Positions 27,452 to 34,926 of a stretch of DNA of 64,000 nucleotides are shown here, one piece after another (within the stretch, counting starts at the first letter, position 1; each line of letters opens with the position of its first letter). The translations under genes and the position numbers were made by a program. Below the pieces are notes generated by a model. That model did not search any database. It had not been told where the DNA came from and saw nothing but the letters and a program-made list of their open reading frames with translations. The DNA comes from Limosilactobacillus reuteri (GTDB taxonomy: Bacteria > Bacillota > Bacilli > Lactobacillales > Lactobacillaceae): assembly GCF_003072625.1 (NCBI RefSeq), contig NZ_CP027805.1, forward strand, positions 1,821,501 through 1,885,500. The letters are read 5' to 3'.

Positions 27452-28348
27452 TTAAGCTGCTAAGGCATGATTTCGGTATTCAATCGGGGTCATGCCTTTC
27501 GTTTTTAAGGTTGTCCTAACATGATTAAAGTATTGAACATAATCGTATGAAAGTTTAGTTAACTCAATAATGTCCTTGCATGGTGGAAAGCCAGCTAGTA
27601 ATTCAGTCTTAAATAAGTGAAAGAAACTTTCTACGGGAGCGTTATCTAAGCAATTCCCTTTGCGGGACATGCTTTGAATAAACTGAAGATCCGCTAGTTT
27701 TTGGGTATAGTAAGCTAACTGGTAATGCCAACCTTGATCTGAATGGATAATTGGTTGCGCATCATCAGGTAAATTGTTAACTAATTCTTTTATAGTTCGC
27801 ATAATTAAGTCTTTATTGGGACTAGTACTAATCTGGAAAGCCAGGATCTCTTGACTCGCTTCGTCAATCATCACTGAGATGTAAGCCCATTGATGGTTAG
27901 CTAAGCGAACCTGCGTTACGTCAGTATGAATAACCCGATAAGGTTGTTTTTCATTGAATTCTTGCTTTAATTTATTATCTGAAACCTTACCAACGGTGCC
28001 ATGATAAGATGAATATTTACCATTCCGATGGCAGTTATATAGACCTACCTGGACGTCCAATTCACGCATTAACTTCCGAATCGTGTCACCCGACAAGTGT
28101 AAGTTAAGTTTATCTAAAGCGGCTTGAATGTGGCGATAGCCCGCAGTCCAACGCCCACGAATCTGAAACTGTTGAGCAATTTGAAGAATCACTTGCTTAA
28201 CTTCAGTATATTTATCATGGTGGTTAGCTATTCGTTTCCGCTCATCGTGATAAGTAGCCTTAGGAAGTTCAATGGCTTTAAGAAGGTCACCAATCTTATA
28301 ACGCTGCTTCTTGGGTAGTGATGCTTGATCGTCCCTGATCTGATCCAC
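27452..28348 (-). CDS. IS3-family transposase OrfB (DDE domain), copy 1
   Basis: The 298-residue retroviral-integrase-type protein has the DDE residues in VIHTDVTQV, IHSDQGWHYQ and NAPVESFFHLFK, spaced as in IS150-group enzymes. It begins at GTG 28348, whose G is the last base of the orfA stop. A seven-A slippery run on the coding strand (28396-28402) would allow a -1 frameshift joining OrfA and OrfB. Intact. Confidence 0.9.
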   Translation of the reverse strand: MDQIRDDQASLPKKQRYKIGDLLKAIELPKATYHDERKRIANHHDKYTEVKQVILQIAQQFQIRGRWTAGYRHIQAALDKLNLHLSGDTIRKLMRELDVQVGLYNCHRNGKYSSYHGTVGKVSDNKLKQEFNEKQPYRVIHTDVTQVRLANHQWAYISVMIDEASQEILAFQISTSPNKDLIMRTIKELVNNLPDDAQPIIHSDQGWHYQLAYYTQKLADLQFIQSMSRKGNCLDNAPVESFFHLFKTELLAGFPPCKDIIELTKLSYDYVQYFNHVRTTLKTKGMTPIEYRNHALAA

Positions 28349-28878
28349 TATTTGGGTTTTCTTCCGGGCTTTGAGGGTCCGAACAGGGACAACGATTTTT
28401 TTAAGAGATCACGCTCCAACTTGGTGTCATAGAGTTCTTGGTTCTTCTTCGCTAATTCTTCCTTTAATTGTTCCACTTCACTCTTATTGGCGAGCTGGCG
28501 GATTTGTTTTTTAGTACGTTTCACTTTTGACGGCCTACCTTTCGGGTGAGGATTCAAAGCTGTAATCCCGTCTCGTTTAAATTGTGTGCGCCAAGCAGAG
28601 ACCTGTGCCGCTAAGATATCAAAACGAGCCGCTACTTCGGCCATTGAATCCTCATGAGTTTGATAGTAGTCTATCACATTTAACTTGAAGTCGGTGGTAA
28701 AGGTTCGCTTCTGACGACGTTCAAGGCCATTAATCCCATTCAAACGGTATCGCTGAACCCACTTAGCTATTTCTTGTCTATTAATCTGATACTTTTTGCT
28801 TAAATCATAAGCACTTTGTGAAGTTGACAGGTATTCATGGACAATCTGTGCCTTCAATTCTGATTTATATTTGACCAT
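28348..28878 (-). CDS. IS3-family transposase OrfA (HTH), copy 1
   Basis: From ATG 28878 the 176-residue protein has two helix-turn-helix modules (about 10-60 and 70-120) and a C-terminal leucine-zipper-like helix (VEQLKEELAKKNQEL) for multimerisation. It ends at TAG overlapping the orfB GTG. The start follows a strong hairpin made from the left end of the element. It has one codon fewer than copy 2. Confidence 0.85.
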   Translation of the reverse strand: MVKYKSELKAQIVHEYLSTSQSAYDLSKKYQINRQEIAKWVQRYRLNGINGLERRQKRTFTTDFKLNVIDYYQTHEDSMAEVAARFDILAAQVSAWRTQFKRDGITALNPHPKGRPSKVKRTKKQIRQLANKSEVEQLKEELAKKNQELYDTKLERDLLKKSLSLFGPSKPGRKPK

Positions 28879-28983
28879 ATGAAAAGTGCCCCACAATCAT
28901 TAGATTCCTTGTCTAACAATTGTAGGGCACTTTAAATGAAGGGTGCAATTGCAAAAGCAAAAGAACTAGGGTCCGTCTGAAAA

Positions 28984-29415
28984 CTACTTAAGTAAGATGC
29001 AAATTGAGGCAATGTAAACCGTAGCCAGATAAACATGAGCGAGCTTATCATAACGCGTTGCAATCCTACGAAAGTTCTTCAACTGATTGAAGAAGTTCTC
29101 AATCAAATGGCGCTCACAATAAACGTGGTAATCACAGGTCCACTTGTCTTTGGTATTTTCCTTTGGCGGAATGGTATAGACGGCTGCTTTATCTTTAATA
29201 TACTGGCGAAGTTTCGCGGTGCCATAGGCTTTATCCGCGATAATATTTGATTGAGAAATATCGAAGCCTTCCAGCAACTCACTGGCAACTTGGCTATCAT
29301 GTACTTGACCACCTGTTAGGCGAAAACCCAAGGGATTCCCTAATCCGTCAACGAGTGCGTGAATCTTGGTCGTTCGGCCACCTCGACTTAGTCCAATAGC
29401 TTGATTTTCGACCAT
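28984..29415 (-). CDS. IS5-type transposase, C-terminal frame, copy 1
   Basis: The 143-residue frame holds the catalytic part of the transposase: [15 protein letters not shown] with the first Asp, NIIADKAYG with the second, and RHLIENFFNQLKNFRRIATRYDK with the catalytic Glu. Expression probably needs a -1 frameshift on an eight-A run (29426-29433 on the opposite strand), which fuses it to the N-terminal frame through [12 protein letters not shown]. Confidence 0.88.
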   Translation of the reverse strand: MVENQAIGLSRGGRTTKIHALVDGLGNPLGFRLTGGQVHDSQVASELLEGFDISQSNIIADKAYGTAKLRQYIKDKAAVYTIPPKENTKDKWTCDYHVYCERHLIENFFNQLKNFRRIATRYDKLAHVYLATVYIASICILLK

Positions 29416-29759
29416 ACATTCGGCGTTTTTTTTGCCCCAGTGGCCTTTTGATGCGCTCGAACGATCGTTGAATCTAAGCTCAAGTTTTCCATGTCGGGAT
29501 CGTCAATCAATTTGAGAAAAACCTGTTCGAACAAGTTTGAACTTACCCAGGCTCGGAAGCGACTATACACCGTTTTCCAAGAGCCATAGCGTTCAGGTAG
29601 ATCACGCCAAGGAGCCCCGCTGCGCATGAGCCAGAGGATAGCGTTGAGGGCGGTACGGTTGTCTAGGCTTGATGGACGGCCAGTCCGGTATGGCGGGAAG
29701 TATCCTTTGATTCGGTCCCACTGAGCATCTTCCAGTTCGTATCGTTTAGGTGTTGTCAT
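29388..29759 (-). CDS. IS5-type transposase, N-terminal frame, copy 1
   Basis: The 123-residue N-terminal frame begins at ATG 29759 ([17 protein letters not shown]) and contains the IS427-type segment [23 protein letters not shown] and [12 protein letters not shown]. It overlaps the C-terminal frame by 28 bases after the slippery run. TATAAT near 29790 on the same strand could be its -10 box. Confidence 0.88.
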   Translation of the reverse strand: MTTPKRYELEDAQWDRIKGYFPPYRTGRPSSLDNRTALNAILWLMRSGAPWRDLPERYGSWKTVYSRFRAWVSSNLFEQVFLKLIDDPDMENLSLDSTIVRAHQKATGAKKTPNVWSKIKLLD

Positions 29760-30345
29760 CGGAATGCCTCGATTCGTTTTTCCTCAGATTATACCTGAAT
29801 TTTTAGTTTTCAGACAGTCCCTAGTTAAAGAAAAAGGCTACTTTATGCCAATGCAATTTGATAATCCAGCAAATCCAGCAATTCATGAAGAAACTACAGG
29901 AAAAGAAATTCTTGACGCATTTGGCGATGATATTCCTGACGCATTTGTTGCTGGTGTTGGTACTGGAGGAACACTTACTGGGGTCGGTCATGCATTGAAA
30001 AAAGCTAATCCTAATGTCCAAATTTATGCTCTTGAACCAGCAGAATCTCCAGTATTAAAAGAAGGAAAAGGTGGCAAGCACAAAATTCAAGGGATCAGTG
30101 CTGGCTTTATCCCGAAAGTTCTTGATACTAATGTTTACAACGGAATCCTTGAAATTAAGAGCGATGACGGAATTGCGATGGCACGCGAAGTCGGTCAGCA
30201 AGAAGGAATCCTTGTGGGTATCTCAGCTGGTGCTAATATCAAGGGTGCGATTGAAGTTGCCAAAAAGTTTGGTAAGGGTAAGCAAGTTATTACTATTGCT
30301 CCCGATGGCGGTGACCGTTACCTTTCAACAGAATTATTTAATTAC

Positions 30346-31429
30346 GCCGTTTGTAAAATTAAGTTAGAAAATAAGTTAGAAAAATAGAAAAGCCATTTGT
30401 GGTAGACTTTTGAATACCCCTAAACAAAAGAAAGGAAACCACAAATGACTTACACCCATCTTACCACAAACGAGCTGACAATCATCGCCCATTCTTTCGT
30501 GCAAAAGCTTAAAGCGTACCGAGTGGCCCAAATGATCAACCGTTGCGCCGAAACCGTTTATCGCGTTTATCGTTACCTGGAAACCGGTGCCTCAATTGCT
30601 GATTATCAAGATCACTATATGCGCAATAAGCAACGTTGTGGCCGAAAACGTACTCAGTTGTCACTGGCTGAACTCACTTATATCAACGACAAAATTGCCC
30701 AGGGGTGGACGCCTGATACCATTATTGGGCGCGCTGAGCGCCCAATTAGTTGTAACCGGCGAACTCTTTACCGGATGTTTGAACGTGGCCAGTTCGGCTT
30801 CGATGTCCGTTCCTTGCCGATGCGAGGTAAGCGGCACCCGAATTGCTATGTCGAGCGCCGCGGGAAGGCTGGCCAATTGGGGCGAAGTATTCACGAGCGT
30901 GCCAAGGACTTTCCGCACTATGCCACTGAATTTGGGCACCTTGAAGCTGATACCGTCCAAGGCAAAAAGCACCAAGGGGCGGTAATGACCCTGACCGAAC
31001 GCCAATCGAAGGTCGAAATTGTACTCAATGTGCACGAAAAGACGGCTGATGCGATTAACCAACACTTAAGTCAGTGGCTTCGGAAATTCCCGCGGTACTT
31101 CTTCAAATCGATTACCTTTGACAACGGAAAAGAATTCGCCGGCTGGCGCGAGATTGCCAATCAATTTGACCTTCACACTTACTTTGCCGAGGTTGGTGCT
31201 CCCAATCAACGAGGGCTGAACGAAAACAACAACGGTCTTTTACGCCGGGATGGCTTAACGAAACAGCTAGATTTCCGCAATCTTCCTGATGAATTGGTAA
31301 CCCAACTGATGAGTAAGCGAAATAACCTGCCCCGTAAATCACTAGGCTATCGAACTCCATATGAAGTATTCATGTCTTACGTCACTGATGAGCAACTATT
31401 TTCTTTCTAACTTAAATTGACATTTCGGG
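30346..31429 (+). mobile_element. IS30-family element, copy A
   Basis: A 1,084-bp element beginning GCCGTTTGTAAAATTAAG and ending AAATTGACATTTCGGG, flanked by TTAC on both sides, a four-base duplication at the cysK stop. Inner ends share TTAAGTTAGAAA. Its leader has an extra 12-bp tandem duplication (TTAGAAAATAAG) compared with copy D. The single transposase gene is complete. Confidence 0.88.
30445..31410 (+). CDS. IS30-family transposase, copy A
   Basis: The 321-residue protein has an N-terminal helix-turn-helix (LTTNELTIIAHSFV, then YRVAQMINRCAETVYRVYR) and a DDE integrase core: FGHLEADTVQG, ITFDNGKEFAGW and RGLNENNNGLLRR. It appears intact, although a Cys replaces the Gly of the conserved HPNGYVERR segment seen in copies C and D. 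The start codon lies inside an inverted repeat that would hide it in read-through transcripts. Confidence 0.92.
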   Translation: MTYTHLTTNELTIIAHSFVQKLKAYRVAQMINRCAETVYRVYRYLETGASIADYQDHYMRNKQRCGRKRTQLSLAELTYINDKIAQGWTPDTIIGRAERPISCNRRTLYRMFERGQFGFDVRSLPMRGKRHPNCYVERRGKAGQLGRSIHERAKDFPHYATEFGHLEADTVQGKKHQGAVMTLTERQSKVEIVLNVHEKTADAINQHLSQWLRKFPRYFFKSITFDNGKEFAGWREIANQFDLHTYFAEVGAPNQRGLNENNNGLLRRDGLTKQLDFRNLPDELVTQLMSKRNNLPRKSLGYRTPYEVFMSYVTDEQLFSF

Positions 31430-31440
31430 TTACTAAAAAT

Positions 31441-31486
31441 AAAAAAGGAAAGAGACTAAGATATTTTTAATCTCTTTCCTTTTTTC
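31441..31486 (+). terminator. Former cysK terminator, now after IS30 copy A
   Basis: AAAAAAGGAAAGAGA and TCTCTTTCCTTTTTT form a strong stem. It originally lay just after the cysK stop codon at 31434. Confidence 0.88.
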
Positions 31487-31488
31487 TA

Positions 31489-31519
31489 TTGACCACGACC
31501 TTACGTCATTAGCTACACT
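31489..31519 (+). promoter_or_regulatory. MerR-type promoter with 19-bp spacer
   Basis: TTGACC (31489-31494) and TACACT (31514-31519) are 19 bp apart, the unusually long spacer that MerR regulators untwist, and the next gene encodes a MerR protein. The ATG at 31527 lies at the predicted transcription start, so that start would be leaderless. Confidence 0.55.
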
Positions 31520-31526
31520 TAATAGT

Positions 31527-32245
31527 ATGAAAGTAGTGGTTAACATGTATACGACTGGTCAATTAGCAAAAAAATGTAATGTTTCAATCAGAACAATCCA
31601 ATACTATGATCGCCGGGGGTTGCTTCATGCTAAACGAACAGAAAATGGATTGCGCCATTATGACGATCATGATCTTAAACAACTTCAAGAAATTCTAATT
31701 TATAAACAACTAGGATTCAGCTTAAAGGATATTCAACAGATTATTAATGACACTGACATACCCTACAAAGTCTAATTATTAACCAACGAAGTAAGCTCCA
31801 GCAAGAAATTAAGGATGCTTCAGCACAATTAGCAAGTCTATCTCAACTAGAAACTTTTTTAAATAAACATTCTGATTTCCCAGGAAATATCAGTCAAAGC
31901 ATTTTTGATAAGATCAAAAAGACAAAGAAGTTAAAACGGCTACGAATTAAAATGTTGCTTATTGGTATCGGTATCGACTTCATTCTTTGGGGCAGCATTC
32001 TTTACTTTCTTTTTTATCAAAGAAATTTGATATGGTTATTATTAGGAATTCTTATTACAGTTGCTTTAACTTGGTATATTGCTATAAATTATTACCATCA
32101 TACTTGCTATATTTGTCCTCATTGCTCTCACCAATTTAGAGTTTCGTTTAGTAATTGGCTTTTTGCACGTCATACCCCTAACACAAGGTATCTTACATGA
32201 AATAAGTGCCATCAAAAAAATTATTGTATTGAAGAATATTATTAA
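31527..32245 (+). pseudogene. MerR-family regulator with zinc-ribbon tail, two lesions
   Basis: The N-terminal 78 codons encode a MerR DNA-binding domain (YTTGQLAKKCNVSIRTIQYYDRRGLL). One A is missing from the AAA at about 31769, so the frame hits TAA at 31773. In the next frame the sequence continues with a coiled region, two hydrophobic segments and a zinc ribbon (CYICPHCSHQFRV), then TGA at 32198 followed in frame by NKCHQKNYCIEEYY and TAA at 32243. TGA probably replaced a TGC cysteine codon of the second zinc knuckle. Two independent lesions indicate real decay rather than a single read error. Confidence 0.8.
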
Positions 32246-32293
32246 TAAAAAATGACCAAGGACACACACAATTCTGCTTCTTGGTCATTTTTT
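32246..32293 (+). terminator. Intrinsic terminator after MerR pseudogene
   Basis: AAAATGACCAAG and CTTGGTCATTTT pair around a 16-base loop, with T residues after. Confidence 0.8.
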
Positions 32294-32295
32294 AT

Positions 32296-33354
32296 ATGGC
32301 AGATTGCAAGAAATAACTTGAACGAATTTAGTGACGTAGATTAAGCAAGAAGATCTCGATTGGTGTGTGCCAGTTAAGACATTTAAGTGGTCGGGAATTC
32401 AGATACCAATTGATTTGAACCAGCTGGCGATCGCTCAGCTCTTCAATGGCTTGTCCCTTGGGAATAAACCGTCGCAAAACTCGGTTACGGTTCTCATTAC
32501 TACCGCGTTCATGTGGTGAATAAGCATGGGCAAAATAAACCTGAGTACCTGTTAGCTGTTCAATTGCCTGATAGTTAGCGAACTCTTTCCCATGATCCAC
32601 GGTAAGCGTCTTGAGCTTGTCTTGAAGTTGACTAGCTAGTTCAAGTACGGCTTGAGTCATGGACTGACTGTCGCGACCATGGAGCCGTTTAACAATTGTC
32701 AGGCGACTCTTACGCTCCACAAAAGTCGCCACAGCTTGACCTTTACGTTTGCCAGAAAGTACGGTATCAGCTTCAAAGTGGCCGAATTCTTGGCGAGTTT
32801 CGACTTTATGAGGACGCTCCTCAATGGAGCGGCCGTGACTGAACGTACCACGCTTTTCTTTAGCACGATGACGACGAATTCCATGATCAGGCAAATCGGG
32901 TAACTGTACATCAAGCCATCCTTGATCAATCCAGTTATAGACCGTCTTGTAGGCAATCCCAACTACATGGGCAACTTGTTCAGGGGACCACTTCTGGACT
33001 TGAATCTTTTCCTCAATCAAGTGCTTAAGGCTTTTAGTGAGTGAAGACTTCCGCCCCCGTTGACTAACCTTGCGTTCAAAGTCAGTTTGCGCTAGTTCAG
33101 CTTGATACTCACCGTTGAGCCGGTGAAGTTCGTTAAAGACTGTGGTTTTACTAAAGCCTAAGTAATTAGCGATGTATCGTAAGGAACGTCCTTCATTATG
33201 AAGCGTTTCAATGACAATGCGGTTCTGGAATGATAAAATAGTGGTGCCCATTAAGGTCCTTCTTTCTAATGGAATGTTGTGGCAACACCATTAAAGACCT
33301 TGATGGGTTTTTCTGTCCACTTAAATGTTCAACTCAAATTTTACAATCTGCCAT
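32296..33354 (-). mobile_element. IS30-family element, copy B (unrelated subtype)
   Basis: A 1,059-bp element bounded by ATGGCAGATTG and CAATCTGCCAT, inserted between the MerR terminator and the cls stop codon. The transposase differs strongly from copies A, C and D. The flanks are AT-rich and no clear target duplication can be assigned. Confidence 0.82.
32328..33251 (-). CDS. IS30-family transposase, copy B
   Basis: The 307-residue protein has the IS30 N-terminal helix-turn-helix (IETLHNEGRSLRYIANYLGFSKTT as outline) and the catalytic core FGHFEADTVLSG, LTVDHGKEFANY and RGSNENRNRVLRR. It appears complete. ATG 33251 follows AAGGA, and both lie in one arm of an inverted repeat (33247-33258 with 33296-33307). 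Confidence 0.9.
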   Translation of the reverse strand: MGTTILSFQNRIVIETLHNEGRSLRYIANYLGFSKTTVFNELHRLNGEYQAELAQTDFERKVSQRGRKSSLTKSLKHLIEEKIQVQKWSPEQVAHVVGIAYKTVYNWIDQGWLDVQLPDLPDHGIRRHRAKEKRGTFSHGRSIEERPHKVETRQEFGHFEADTVLSGKRKGQAVATFVERKSRLTIVKRLHGRDSQSMTQAVLELASQLQDKLKTLTVDHGKEFANYQAIEQLTGTQVYFAHAYSPHERGSNENRNRVLRRFIPKGQAIEELSDRQLVQINWYLNSRPLKCLNWHTPIEIFLLNLRH

Positions 33355-33357
33355 ATT

Positions 33358-34851
33358 TTATAGTATTGGTGAAAGCAACCGCGAGAAGTGTTGCTTGAAT
33401 TTCCGCCACTTTGATTGATTAGCAAAATACTCAGTCGTAAGTAACGTACTCTTTTTCATATCATTTTCAAAGTCTTGCTTTAATTGCGCTGTTAGTTTTT
33501 CATTGTACGCGAATGCATTGACTTCAAAATTAAGTCTAAAACTACGGTAATCCATATTTGCCGAACCAACAGAAGCAATGTTGCTCCCACTAACCATCGT
33601 CTTTGAATGGATGAAACCATTATTGTACTTGTAAACTTTTACCCCATTGTTCACTAAGTATTTAGCATAATATTCCGTTGCCCGATAAACAAATGGGTGA
33701 TCGGGCATGCATGGGATCATAATTCGTACGTCAATTCCACTTCTTGCGGCAATTACTAATGCTTCCAGCACTGAATCTTCTGGAATAAGGTATGGCGATT
33801 GAATATAGACGTATTTTCGGGCTGAACTAATAATTGATTCATATCCCCGTCGAATTGAATAATTTTCATTATCCGGCCCAGAAGATACGATTTGCATTGG
33901 AACCTCATCTGGATCGCCATCTGGTGCAACCAGTTCAAAATTCTTAAATTCTTTTTCAAGGTCAATTTTCTTTTTATGAGTTTTTCGACAGGTTGTATTC
34001 CAGTCCATCGCAAACCGCACTGTCATCATCATCGTTGCTTGTCCGACGACACGGAGGTGGGTATCACGCCAATAACCAAACTTAGGATCTTCGCCAAGGT
34101 ATTGATCACCGATATTGAAGCCACCAATGTAACCAATCTTACCATCGATAATAGCTAGTTTACGGTGAAGATGGTAGTTTAACCGTGGCGTTTGAAAATA
34201 AGCTTTGGCAGCGGCAATAAATGCTTGCGCTTCTCCACCCAACTCTTCTAAATGCTTAAAAAATTTGAAAGTAGTTCCATGAGACCCACTTAAGTCATAG
34301 AGAACACGGACTTTTACTCCCCGAGCAGCCGCATCTTCTAAGGCTGCCAACACTCGCTTCCCTAGATTATCAGCATAAAAGGAATAGTATTCAATATATA
34401 CATGATCAGTTGCATGATTTATATCATCAATTAACTTATCAAACTTCTTTTTCCCATCAATAAACACGTGAACTTTATTATTAAAAGTTACTACTGAATC
34501 ATTCAAACTCAAAAAAAGGTTAACTAACTGACGATCACGCGACAACCGGCTTCCTTTTGGCATTAATTCATGTTCTTCACTTAGTTTTCGTTGCTTTTCA
34601 AGATATTAGGTCCGTAATTGTTTTTGCTCATCTTGAATACTAAATATCTCATCATGGGATAGTTGTCGTCCCACAAAAAGATACAAGATAAATCCAACTA
34701 CTGGCAAAATAGTTAAGACTAATAGCCAGGCCCAAGTTGATGCAATATCCCGACGACTACGAAAAACAGTCCATACTGCAAAAGCAATGTTAATTAACCA
34801 TAGGACTTCGATAATTCGACGAACCACATCCCATGTCCAAACAATATCCAT
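33358..34851 (-). pseudogene. cls: Cardiolipin synthase with in-frame stop codon
   Basis: One continuous frame encodes a full phospholipase-D-type cardiolipin synthase: two N-terminal membrane segments (from ATG 34851), then two HKD regions. TAA at 34606-34608 interrupts it after residue 81, with the frame unchanged on both sides (QLRT-stop-YLEKQRK). ATG 34563, 15 codons later, could restart a soluble 401-residue catalytic part without the membrane anchor. The first HKD motif HRKLAIID is intact; the second reads HSKTMVSG, with Gly in place of the expected Asp. Cardiolipin synthesis joins two phosphatidylglycerols at the membrane; activity of this copy is doubtful. Confidence 0.85.
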
Positions 34852-34926
34852 AATTTAATAATCTCCCTAGTAGTATTACTGATTTATTATAGCCATTATT
34901 TGCTTACTTTTCAGCAGGTTCAGCGA

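Larger units (their letters stand above)
27416..28934 (-). mobile_element. IS3-family (IS150-type) element, copy 1
   Basis: A 1,519-bp element with ends TGAAGTGC and GCACTTTA and inner terminal repeat GTTAGACAA. It carries orfA and orfB overlapping at TAGTG. It is nearly identical to copy 2 at 37072, except for a three-base difference in orfA and scattered substitutions, and lies in opposite orientation. The flanks AAC and AAT do not form a target duplication, and the two sides belong to unrelated genes (RDV surface protein and cysK), which indicates recombination or deletion after insertion. Confidence 0.88.
28970..29820 (-). mobile_element. IS5-family (IS427-type) element, copy 1
   Basis: An 851-bp element with terminal repeats GGTCCGTCTGAAAACT and GGACTGTCTGAAAACT, flanked by CTAG on both sides, inserted in cysK. 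It carries two overlapping transposase frames. The second copy at 45759 has the same length, the same target sequence and only a few base differences, so both are recent insertions. Confidence 0.92.
28935..30387 (+). pseudogene. cysK: Cysteine synthase A, broken by three insertion sequences
   Basis: The frame MKGAIAKAKEL at 28936 is interrupted at CTAG by an IS5-type element (28970-29820) and resumes at 29825 as [18 protein letters not shown]. It retains the PLP-phosphate loop GTGGTLTG and the C-terminal [13 protein letters not shown]. About the first 118 residues, including the PLP-binding lysine, are missing, cut by IS3 copy 1. IS30 copy A entered next to the original stop (TAC TAA, now split by a TTAC duplication), so the surviving frame runs into the IS and ends at 30387. 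O-acetylserine sulfhydrylase activity from this locus must be lost. Confidence 0.9.

Noticed and set aside
29103-29312. Small frames inside the IS5 copies on other strands and phases (also 45892-46101, 45824-46039)
   Set aside because: They are identical shadow frames of the transposase in both copies and lack ribosome-binding sites.
31112-31360. 82-codon antisense frame in IS30 copies A and D
   Set aside because: It is opposite the conserved transposase core; its persistence follows from conservation of the coding strand.
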